Source: Vulcanimicrobiota bacterium | GTDB lineage: Bacteria; Vulcanimicrobiota; Vulcanimicrobiia; Vulcanimicrobiales; Vulcanimicrobiaceae | Direction of reading: 5' to 3' | DNA: 7,286 bases | Assembly (NCBI GenBank): GCA_019247395.1 | Contig: JAFAOZ010000067.1 | Coordinates: 1-7,286 of the forward strand | Part shown: one piece after another, positions 1-6,427 of the stretch | How the letters are laid out: every line of letters starts with the position of its first letter | Position numbering within the stretch: the first letter of the stretch is position 1 | Notes under the pieces: generated by a model | The model's database searches: none | What the model was told of the DNA's origin: nothing | What the model saw: only the letters and a program-made list of their open reading frames with translations | Made by a program: the position numbers and the translations under genes

Positions 1-35
1 TGAACTAGCCCTCCTCGCCCGGCTCCGTTTCGCTT

Positions 36-57
36 TCGTACGCGCCGTCGCGTACGA
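36..57. repeat. Perfect 9-bp inverted repeat just upstream of a start codon
   Basis: Bases 36-44 (TCGTACGCG) are the exact reverse complement of bases 49-57, with a four-base loop CCGT. The right arm ends 8 bases before the ATG at 66, so it occupies the place where a ribosome binding site would lie, and no purine-rich Shine-Dalgarno sequence is visible there. It could be an operator for a dimeric regulator or an mRNA hairpin that limits translation of the membrane-protein gene. It has no following T-run, so it is not an intrinsic terminator. The repeat is seen directly; its function is inferred. Confidence 0.5.
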
Positions 58-65
58 TTGGCCCA

Positions 66-1010
66 ATGAGCGACGTTGGAATCAACATCACGCCATGGGC
101 TATCGCGCTCGGGCTGCTCGCGATTGCTTTTTGGCCGCTGACGCTCGCGGCTGCGGCTTCGCTTTTGTGGCTGCGCAGTCGCCGCGCCTCAACCGCGGCC
201 CGTATGGTCGCCGGCGGCGCACTCCTGCTTTGGAGCACTTCTGCGCTCACCAATATTGCGATGTTCCTCCAGCAAGCGCATGATGCCAACGAATACCGCG
301 CGTCTCTGCGCGCTCGGCAGACGACGCTCGTCAATGCCGCCGTCATCGACGGCATGCATTTGCCGGCCGGTACGGTAGTGACGCGCTCGAGCAACGAATT
401 CTCCAACGACGTCGCCGCAGTCGACGTACCCCACGCAGTTGCGTTAGCCGGCATTCCGATCGTCGGCCATGCCGGCGTTGCGCACGGAAAGCCCGACGGA
501 GAGGTATCGCTGGCGAAGGATGTTCGCATAGGTGAGGCATGGTGCTCCTCGAAGCAGCCGGCGCGCTTTGATTCCGGAGCGCTCATCGAATGCACGCTTG
601 CGCAGCCGAGCCGGATTCGCGGGGTTCCCTGCACCGGCGCGATCGACTTGCAGAACGGCGTGGTTTGCACGTTGGCAAGCTCGTATCGCCGTTACGGAAT
701 CGTGTGGCAGGCGCAGACGAAAGTTACGGATTTCGGCGATCTCGTCTGGTTCCATATCAACGGAGCAGCGCCGGACCTCCGGTTATTCGGCCTTCAGTTG
801 CCGGCGGACGCCGAAGTACAATTTCAGAACGGCGCAATGGCGAGCATCGACGTGCGCAGCAAACCGGTCTCCTTTCGCGGTTGCGATTTCGACCTGATCC
901 TGGTGCGCTCCGGGACGTTGTTCGGGCAAACCACCGGCGTTTGCAATCTGCCGACGGTGCCTCCGAACGGAGTTGTCTTGCCGGCGAGCAGCGTCACGGT
1001 CCGGTCATAG
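66..1010 (+). CDS. Hypothetical two-helix membrane protein with a large exported C-terminal domain
   Basis: This 314-aa protein matches no family I can name with confidence. Two hydrophobic helices lie at about residues 9-36 and 47-69, joined by a short basic linker (RSRR at 37-40). By the positive-inside rule the linker is cytoplasmic, so both termini face outward and residues 70-314 form an extracytoplasmic domain. That domain reads as short beta-strand units with recurring pieces such as 'LPAGTVV', 'IRGVPC' and 'LQNGVVCTLA', reminiscent of uncharacterised beta-repeat membrane proteins in other bacteria, a comparison made from memory. Six cysteines (160, 176, 189, 201, 273, 293), all in this domain, could form disulfides. 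The ATG at 66 is chosen because it starts just before the first helix; no Shine-Dalgarno sequence is seen. The next gene begins 38 bases downstream on the same strand, so the two are probably co-transcribed. The role is unknown. Confidence 0.8.
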   Translation: MSDVGINITPWAIALGLLAIAFWPLTLAAAASLLWLRSRRASTAARMVAGGALLLWSTSALTNIAMFLQQAHDANEYRASLRARQTTLVNAAVIDGMHLPAGTVVTRSSNEFSNDVAAVDVPHAVALAGIPIVGHAGVAHGKPDGEVSLAKDVRIGEAWCSSKQPARFDSGALIECTLAQPSRIRGVPCTGAIDLQNGVVCTLASSYRRYGIVWQAQTKVTDFGDLVWFHINGAAPDLRLFGLQLPADAEVQFQNGAMASIDVRSKPVSFRGCDFDLILVRSGTLFGQTTGVCNLPTVPPNGVVLPASSVTVRS

Positions 1011-1011
1011 T

Positions 1012-1033
1012 CAAGGGCGCAAGCGCTCCCTTG
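1012..1033 (+). repeat. Imperfect hairpin in the gap between the two plus-strand genes
   Basis: CAAGGG at 1012-1017 pairs exactly with CCCTTG at 1028-1033. Inside, only a CG/CG pair plus a small bulge can form. No T-run follows, so it is unlikely to terminate transcription. It lies 15 bases before the ATG of the small membrane-protein gene and could affect initiation there. It may also be chance in GC-rich DNA. Confidence 0.25.
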
Positions 1034-1048
1034 GCAAACGCTCTCAAC

Positions 1049-1378
1049 ATGGCAACACTTCAAAGCCAACAGCGACGCGGATGGATATCGTTCGGCGCCG
1101 GCGTTTTCATGATGCTCTTCGTGATCGGCATTTGGATTTGGGTCGATCTCTTACTCTCCGGGGGCGCATCGCGAGATTCGGCGGAGGCAGCGTTTCTAGG
1201 CAAGCTCAACGTCGCGTTCGGCCTGATCTTTATCGCCGGCGCTCTCGGCACGCTCAACGGCTGGCGCATGGCGAAGACCGGCCACCGCAGCGTCGCGCTG
1301 ATCGTGACGATGCTCGTGGCCTTCGGAGCCGGACTGCTCGTCGCGTTCAACGCATCGAACGGCTTCCAAACTCCGTGA
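1049..1378 (+). CDS. Small hypothetical membrane protein with three transmembrane helices
   Basis: This 109-aa protein has three hydrophobic segments at about residues 12-37, 52-71 and 82-100, and little else. The short N-terminal tail is polar and basic (QSQQRRGW), as is the second loop (RMAKTGHR). This predicts a cytoplasmic N-terminus, an outside first loop and a cytoplasmic second loop. The frame stays open far upstream, through the preceding gene, but that stretch is arginine-rich out-of-frame translation, so I start at the ATG at 1049. A TTG at 1031 would add six residues. No clear Shine-Dalgarno sequence precedes either. It follows the larger membrane-protein gene by 38 bases on the same strand, so the two probably form an operon. 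I do not recognise the family. A membrane accessory or partner of the upstream protein is possible but is only inferred from adjacency. Confidence 0.75.
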   Translation: MATLQSQQRRGWISFGAGVFMMLFVIGIWIWVDLLLSGGASRDSAEAAFLGKLNVAFGLIFIAGALGTLNGWRMAKTGHRSVALIVTMLVAFGAGLLVAFNASNGFQTP

Positions 1379-1400
1379 TTCAATCAACGGGCCTTCGTCT

Positions 1401-1436
1401 TGGTCGAACATCGTAAGGGGTGTCATCTTACGACCA
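1401..1436. other. Weak hairpin between convergent genes
   Basis: In the 101-base gap between two genes that end facing each other, TCGTAAG (1411-1417) pairs exactly with CTTACGA (1427-1433) across a nine-base loop. TGGTCG (1401-1406) is also the reverse complement of CGACCA (1431-1436), so two alternative pairings overlap. Neither strand has a good T-run after the stem. It is at best a weak bidirectional terminator or a 3'-end structure. Nothing else stands out in the gap. Confidence 0.25.
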
Positions 1437-1479
1437 TAGCAAGGGCGGCGTACGGAATCGTGACGAGCGCCCGGCGGCG

Positions 1480-4400
1480 TTAGCGCGGCGGAGTGGGCCA
1501 CGCGCCCGCGGCCACCGCATTGCTCAAATCTACGTTCCACCGGATCGCCATGAAGCGTTCGCGATCCTCGGGTTCCAAGCCGTCCGCCATCTGCTCCATC
1601 AGCTTGCGCGCGCGCAGCAGCGTTCTCGACGCTTGTGCATCGTCTCCGTCGAGGTGAAAGATTTGCGCCGCCGCCCAGTAACAATACCAGGGCCAATCCG
1701 AACCGGTAACGATCGCCTCCTCGTTTTCAAGGAGCCGGGTCACCGCGTCGCGGGCGGCCGCCATATCTCCAAGCGCGGCGTGCCAAATGGCGAGGTCGGC
1801 GAGCGTTTTGGCCGTCCACACCTGCGTTCCGGAGCTGGAACGCATCGCTAACGAGGATTGCGCAAGCTCGATCGCGCGCTCGTAGTTCCCCGCGACCGCT
1901 TCGGCAACGGAGAGATTCTCGAGCGTCGACGGCTCGGCCAATTTGAATTCCAAGCGGCGCGCGAGCTCGAGCGCCGCCTCGCCGGCTTCGCGCGCACCGG
2001 CGATATCGCCGGTCCAGCCTCGCTGCAACGCGAGATTGCTCAAGCCCGTGATACGGCCGCGCAAATCGTTTGCGCTTGCGAAGAGCTCGATCGCCCTCTC
2101 CGTCGCCATCAGCGCACGATCGAACGACCCTAAGCGAAATTCAACCACGGCCTGGTTGATCAGCGTCCCGCCGCTGCCGGCCAAATTGCCCGTCTCGGTG
2201 TACATCCGGAGTGCCTCGCCGAAATGCTCGCGCGACTCGCGCCAGCGTCCGCCGATGAGGCCGAGAACAATGCCCATGCGTCCGTGCGCTTGCGCCTCCG
2301 CTTGCCGGTCGCCGATGGCAACTGCGACCTCCAAGGCTCGCGAACACAGCGCGAGGCAGCGCCGAAGATCGCGGCGCTGGTATGCGATGTTCCACCCGCT
2401 GCTTAGCGCGAGATACTCGAGCACCGGATCGGCGGCTCGTCCGGCAACGCGAGCCGCTTCGTCGAAGAGCGCGTCGGCATGCGTGAGGTTCCCCCGATAC
2501 GCCTCTACCTGCGCCAGCGAGCAGAGCGCGCGCGTCGTGCCGGCTTCGTCACCGGCGCTGCGACTTGCCGCGAGCGCAGCCTGGGCGGACGCATATGCGT
2601 CGCTCAATCTGCCTCCGGCATAGGACATCTTCGACTCGGCTTGATGTAACGCGGCCGTCGCTCGAGCATCGCCCTCGGGTAAGCATGTGCGCAGCGCGGA
2701 GGCGGCGCGTTCGTGCATCGCACGATCGCCGTTGGTCGATGCGTACTCCATGCGGTGTAAAAGCGTGGCGCGATGGATTTCGAGATCGCCCAACTCGCCA
2801 TCCACCTGCTCCAACGCTTCGATCGCGGCATGTTGCGAATCCCGATCGCCGGCTCGCGTCTCGATCGCGACGCTCTCGAGCAGGAGCTGCGCGCGATCGC
2901 GCAGATCGGCGGCAATCGCCAGCGCCCGATCGCATTGTGCACGCGCCTCTTTGACGGCTCCGATCGAGATCGAGCGACGCACCGCCTGCAGATAGCAGCG
3001 CGTCGCGTTTTGAATATCACCGCCGGCCTCGTAATGCGCGGCGAGCGACGCGGAGAGCTCGGGCACGCGCTCGGGATAGAGCCGTTCCAGCACGCGCGCA
3101 ATGCGCCGCCGGCGAACCGCCGCATGCTGCGGTGGAACCGTTCGCGCAACCGACGCCTGCACGAGCTGGTGCGTGAATGCGTACTCGAGGAATCCGCGTC
3201 CACCGGCTTCCCGCACGATGCGGCGGTCCAACAGCTCATCGAGTGCTTCCGTAATCTCGGCCTCCTCCCACGCGCTCACTTCACGGACGGCGTCACGAGA
3301 AAAGCGATCGCCGATGCAGGCTGCGATTTGCGCAGCAGTTCTCGCGTGCTCTGAGAGCCGTTCAACCCGCTGCGCCAGCGCGGCTTCGAGCGAAACGGGA
3401 ACCGCGGCGGGACGGCCCTCGCGAACTTCGACGACGAGCTGCGTCAGGAAGAGTGGATTGCCGCGCGACGCAGTGGCCAGCAGGTCGGCACTGCCGTCGT
3501 CCGCTTGCGACACCATCGCACCGAGCTCGGCGACGTCGGTCGCGGAGAGGCGGTCCAGCCAGACGGTTTGCGCACCCGCCGAGGCGCGCGCCTCGCGACG
3601 CACGCGATGAAACGCAGCGAGGCGCGTCGATTCTTCGTCGCGGTACGTTGCGACGATCATCACTGGTACGCCGGCAATACGCCGGAACAGAAACTGCAGC
3701 AAGTCGAGCGATGCCGCTTCGGCCCAATGCACGTCTTCCAGGATCATGAGCAGCGGCCGCGGCGCAGCGAGATCGGCGACGCAGCGAAAGAGAGACTCGA
3801 AAAGACGCATGCGTTCGCGATCCGCATCCAGCGCGGGCACGTCTTGCAGCGTTACGCGGCCGTAAAGCTCCGGCAACAGCGCCGCCACGCAGGCAAGCGC
3901 CATTCCCGGCTTGAGCGCGGCAACCAGCGGAAGCGCCGAACGGAACGCATCCACAACACTTTCGTACGGAACCGTCTCGGGCGAACTCGTCGCGCCGGTC
4001 AGTACGCGCCCGCCGCGTTCTTCGACGGCATGGGCGAACTCGAGAACGAGCCGTGATTTTCCAATGCCCGCTTCGCCGCCGACGAAGACGCAGGCTCCGC
4101 GTCCTCGGGCCGCGCGGCTCCATGCTTCGAGCATCCGCTCCATCTCGTCGCGACGCCCGACGAAAGGTAAGAGCGCCGAACCGTTGGCGGGCGCGCGGAA
4201 TTCGTCCGCCGGCTCACCGTCATCGGGCGCTTGATCGCGCGATATACGCTCGGCAACCGCTGCCGTTTCGGGCATTGGATCGGCGCCGATCTCCGCATGC
4301 AATCGTTTCGCAAAGTCGGCGTATTCGCGCAGCGCTCCGGCGCGGTCGCCGCCTGCATAGCGCATCGCGATAATACGTCGCACGATGTCTTCGCGCCATG

Positions 4401-4950
4401 GATCGACCGCCAGCACTTTTCGCGCCGTCTCCAGCGCGAGCGGCAAGTTTGCGTTGCGCCGCGCCTCCGAGACGAAATCCGTCAGCGCGCGCAAATAGAT
4501 GTTGCGGTAGCGCTCGCGGATGATCTCGAGCCATTCGTCGTAGATCTCGGGAAGCAGATCGCCGCGATAGAGATCGATCGCTTCGGCTAAGCGGCTGCGA
4601 TCGGCGGCTGCCGCATCAAAGGCGGCCACGTCGAGCCAGATGCCGGACTCGGGATTCCACGCGACCTTCTCCGTGTCGATGGAGACGTAACGCGTGGACG
4701 GCGACGGCAGAATCTTCGGCAGCTCGCTGAGGGTTGCGCGCAGTTTCGTGCGCGCCGCGCCTTCTTCGTCGTCGGGATAGAGCAGAAAGGCGAGATACTC
4801 GCGCGAGACCGGGACGTCGCGGTGGAGCAGCAGATACGCTAAAACCTGCAGAGATTTACGCGGTGTCGCGAGCTTAAAGCGCGCGCCGTCAAGCGCGACC
4901 TCTAGATGGCCGAAGAGCCGAATATCGAGATGCCCGGCCGTCTTGCCCAC
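1480..4950 (-). CDS. BTAD-family transcriptional activator with AAA ATPase and TPR domains
   Basis: This 1156-aa protein is probably a cytoplasmic, DNA-binding, signal-integrating ATPase. Residues 8-95 form an OmpR/SARP-like winged helix (LDIRLFGHLEV, then TPRKSLQVLAYLLLH). Residues 105-240 are a bacterial transcriptional activation domain (LYRGDLLPE, DPWRED, ALREY, EIGADP). Residues 261-510 are an AAA/STAND-type ATPase with Walker A GEAGIGKS (292-299, lysine 298), Walker B LMILEDVHW (401-409), VATYRDEE (433-440) and GNPLFL (497-502). From about 630 to 1130 the protein is TPR-like helical repeats, the usual site for sensing ligands or partner proteins. No C-terminal LuxR helix-turn-helix is present, so DNA binding rests on the N-terminus. 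The GTG at 4950 starts directly before the winged helix and 11 bases after the upstream stop. The only in-frame ATG, at 5382, would add 144 arginine-rich residues read out of frame through the neighbour. It is last in an operon with two envelope proteins. Targets and signal are unknown. Confidence 0.93.
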   Translation of the reverse strand: MGKTAGHLDIRLFGHLEVALDGARFKLATPRKSLQVLAYLLLHRDVPVSREYLAFLLYPDDEEGAARTKLRATLSELPKILPSPSTRYVSIDTEKVAWNPESGIWLDVAAFDAAAADRSRLAEAIDLYRGDLLPEIYDEWLEIIRERYRNIYLRALTDFVSEARRNANLPLALETARKVLAVDPWREDIVRRIIAMRYAGGDRAGALREYADFAKRLHAEIGADPMPETAAVAERISRDQAPDDGEPADEFRAPANGSALLPFVGRRDEMERMLEAWSRAARGRGACVFVGGEAGIGKSRLVLEFAHAVEERGGRVLTGATSSPETVPYESVVDAFRSALPLVAALKPGMALACVAALLPELYGRVTLQDVPALDADRERMRLFESLFRCVADLAAPRPLLMILEDVHWAEAASLDLLQFLFRRIAGVPVMIVATYRDEESTRLAAFHRVRREARASAGAQTVWLDRLSATDVAELGAMVSQADDGSADLLATASRGNPLFLTQLVVEVREGRPAAVPVSLEAALAQRVERLSEHARTAAQIAACIGDRFSRDAVREVSAWEEAEITEALDELLDRRIVREAGGRGFLEYAFTHQLVQASVARTVPPQHAAVRRRRIARVLERLYPERVPELSASLAAHYEAGGDIQNATRCYLQAVRRSISIGAVKEARAQCDRALAIAADLRDRAQLLLESVAIETRAGDRDSQHAAIEALEQVDGELGDLEIHRATLLHRMEYASTNGDRAMHERAASALRTCLPEGDARATAALHQAESKMSYAGGRLSDAYASAQAALAASRSAGDEAGTTRALCSLAQVEAYRGNLTHADALFDEAARVAGRAADPVLEYLALSSGWNIAYQRRDLRRCLALCSRALEVAVAIGDRQAEAQAHGRMGIVLGLIGGRWRESREHFGEALRMYTETGNLAGSGGTLINQAVVEFRLGSFDRALMATERAIELFASANDLRGRITGLSNLALQRGWTGDIAGAREAGEAALELARRLEFKLAEPSTLENLSVAEAVAGNYERAIELAQSSLAMRSSSGTQVWTAKTLADLAIWHAALGDMAAARDAVTRLLENEEAIVTGSDWPWYCYWAAAQIFHLDGDDAQASRTLLRARKLMEQMADGLEPEDRERFMAIRWNVDLSNAVAAGAWPTPPR

Positions 4951-4961
4951 CGCAAAGCGCG

Positions 4962-5672
4962 TTAGTAGCCGCCCGGAAACGGCGTGCTGGTGAGGTGCCC
5001 GAAACGCGCATCGGTTCCATTTTGCCGGCGTTCTTCTTCGATCTGCGTTCGCTGATCGTCGAGATGCGTTGCGAGCTTTCCGAGCCCGGTGTTGAGATCG
5101 GCGTTGATGCTCGGCCAACGCGACTCGCTCGCGAAGGCGACGCCGGGATAGATCTGCCGCATTTTTGGAACTGCGTGATTCTCGGCCTGGACGCGTCGAA
5201 CGATCGTACTCAGCAAACCTATGTTTCCGAAGGCATAACCGTTCAGGTCGGGTCCGGCGAGCGCAAAGAAAGACTCTTGCCCGTGATACAGTTCGAACGC
5301 GCGATCGCCAATCGTTCCCAGCTTGTCGCGATCGGCCAGCATCGCGAAGAGCCGTCCTTGGTACTGTGCCGAATAGAACCAATAGATCGCCTCGTTTCGA
5401 AATCCGCGATCGTACAGCTGGATTGCGGCGACATAGAGCTCCAGGAAGTCCAAGCTGTTCCAGTTTGTCTTCATCCGCCGGATCGTCGCGACGAACGCGG
5501 CGCGATTCTGCGATGCCAGCCCGGAGCTATATTGGCCGACCTTAATGACCGGACCCGACGAGTTGTACCACGGGGTTACGTACATCGCGATTTGTGCGGG
5601 CTCCGCCGCGTTGGCAGCCTGCGTCATCAGAAACGGAGCGACGAGAAGAACGGCGGCCGGAGGAAGACGCAT
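4962..5672 (-). CDS. Secreted hypothetical protein, middle gene of the regulator operon
   Basis: This 236-aa protein has a signal peptide: a start with one arginine, a hydrophobic core at about residues 5-17 and an ANAA-E cleavage region near residues 21-23, so it is probably periplasmic or outside the cell. The mature part is largely helical. Residues 72-112, including AIQLYDRGFRNEAIYWFYSA, look like one or two TPR/Sel1-type helical hairpins rich in tyrosine and tryptophan. Residues 190-217 form a charged helix that could be a short coiled coil. The end is a glycine/proline tail (PFPGGY). The mature part has no cysteine. The ATG at 5672 gives the signal peptide; an earlier in-frame ATG at 5789 would put 39 basic residues in front of it. 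Its A overlaps the TGA of the lipoprotein gene, so translation is probably coupled. I do not recognise a named family. Confidence 0.85.
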   Translation of the reverse strand: MRLPPAAVLLVAPFLMTQAANAAEPAQIAMYVTPWYNSSGPVIKVGQYSSGLASQNRAAFVATIRRMKTNWNSLDFLELYVAAIQLYDRGFRNEAIYWFYSAQYQGRLFAMLADRDKLGTIGDRAFELYHGQESFFALAGPDLNGYAFGNIGLLSTIVRRVQAENHAVPKMRQIYPGVAFASESRWPSINADLNTGLGKLATHLDDQRTQIEEERRQNGTDARFGHLTSTPFPGGY

Positions 5673-6271
5673 CAATAGCTCATCCGGACGATGGTGAGCT
5701 GCACGTTGACTTCGGCCGAAGGCCGCGCGCGTGCCGACTCGAGATAGATGAAGCGGCGATCGTCCGGTGCGATCCCTTCGATGTCCCACTCGGTCACGCG
5801 CGCATCCGGATAACCGGATTTCGCAATAGCCTGGCGAGCGGTGCGCGTTAAATTGACGAATCCGACCGATTTGGGATCGAATGCGCGCGCATCGACTTTT
5901 TCGGCCGTAATCGGACCACCGTCGAGGGACATCAGTTTAACCGGCGTGGGGCCGTTGAGCGCACCATCGGCCGTTACGACATATCGGTCGACGTTCTGGT
6001 GATGCGCGGGTTGCTGCACGTTGACCATCAAACCGTTCATGCGGTCCGCCGAGATGGACGTTACGCGCAGCGGCTTCCCCGCACGTCCGGCGATCGCGTC
6101 GAGTGCCTGAAGCACGGCATCGCCGCTGGTTAAGAACGGAACGATCGTCCCGCCGCCGGGATTCGCAGCCGCCAAGGCCGGGTCGCCGGCGCCGTACGCG
6201 CTGTGCGATGACATTCCGGTGCATGCCGTGAGGGCGGCGAGCCAAAGCGCGCCAAACGCTGTAAATCGCAT
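5672..6271 (-). CDS. Hypothetical lipoprotein, first gene of the regulator operon
   Basis: This 199-aa protein begins with a short hydrophobic leader and a lipobox LTAC at residues 14-17, so cysteine 17 should be lipidated and anchor the protein to a membrane. Residues 18-45 are a low-complexity Ser/Ala/Gly linker. The folded part, about 46-199, has a helix (VLQALDAIAGRAG), then strand-rich segments with SISADRMNGLMVNVQ (72-86), DRYVVTADGALNGPTPV (95-111) and YLESARARPSAEVNVQLTIV (176-195). An aromatic/basic stretch, 'DDRRFIYLE', lies near the end. The ATG at 6271 is chosen because it sets the lipobox at the right distance; a more upstream ATG at 6400 would read through the terminator. Its TGA overlaps the next ATG by one base. 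I cannot name the family. It may work with the secreted protein next door. Confidence 0.85.
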   Translation of the reverse strand: MRFTAFGALWLAALTACTGMSSHSAYGAGDPALAAANPGGGTIVPFLTSGDAVLQALDAIAGRAGKPLRVTSISADRMNGLMVNVQQPAHHQNVDRYVVTADGALNGPTPVKLMSLDGGPITAEKVDARAFDPKSVGFVNLTRTARQAIAKSGYPDARVTEWDIEGIAPDDRRFIYLESARARPSAEVNVQLTIVRMSY

Positions 6272-6321
6272 GATCGAGCGTTCCGCAACGAGCAAGCCGG
6301 CCCCCGCCGAAGCCCTTGCCT

Positions 6322-6358
6322 CATAATAAAGAGCCGCATCCGGTGACGATGCGGCTCT
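6322..6358 (-). terminator. Intrinsic terminator of the upstream dehydrogenase-family gene
   Basis: Bases 6330-6340 and 6348-6358 form a perfect 11-bp GC-rich stem (AGAGCCGCATC with GATGCGGCTCT) around a seven-base loop. Read on the minus strand the stem is followed by the T-rich TTATTATG; on the plus strand no T-run follows, so it acts on minus-strand transcripts. It lies about 70 bases past the stop of the mu-crystallin-like gene and about 50 bases before the lipoprotein start. It therefore separates these two same-strand genes into different transcription units. The T-run is interrupted, so some read-through is possible. Confidence 0.75.
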
Positions 6359-6427
6359 GCTAACTAGGCCATTGGAAGAACCTCTAGCTTTACGTTGCAC
6401 AGCAGTTATTCCACGCGCGTTGTCGAG

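Noticed and set aside
5..670. Long minus-strand open frame (221 codons) opposite the first membrane-protein gene
   Set aside because: It is antisense to a coherent gene with clear membrane helices, its translation is Ser/Ala/Arg-rich with no domain, and long antisense frames are common in GC-rich DNA.
1943..2623. Plus-strand open frame of 226 codons inside the regulator gene
   Set aside because: It lies antisense to the TPR region and is rich in Arg, Ser and Ala with no recognisable motif. The regulator frame has continuous domain signatures on the other strand.
1480..4950. Possible STAND-type defence (NLR-like) protein because of the ATPase plus TPR repeats
   Set aside because: The N-terminus is a winged-helix/BTAD activator rather than an effector domain, and no defence or mobile genes lie nearby, so a transcription regulator is the simpler reading.
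1480..4950. Possible nucleotide repeat array in the C-terminal half of the regulator gene
   Set aside because: The periodicity is at protein level (degenerate TPR-like helices); I see no repeated DNA units.
4995..5678. Plus-strand open frame of 227 codons opposite the secreted-protein gene
   Set aside because: The minus strand encodes a protein with a proper signal peptide and a coupled start. The plus-strand translation has no signal, domain or upstream context.
6319..6330. TATTAT on the minus strand as a -10 promoter element for the lipoprotein operon
   Set aside because: Nothing resembling a -35 box lies 16-18 bases upstream (that stretch is inside the hairpin), and the T-rich run is better explained as the terminator tail.
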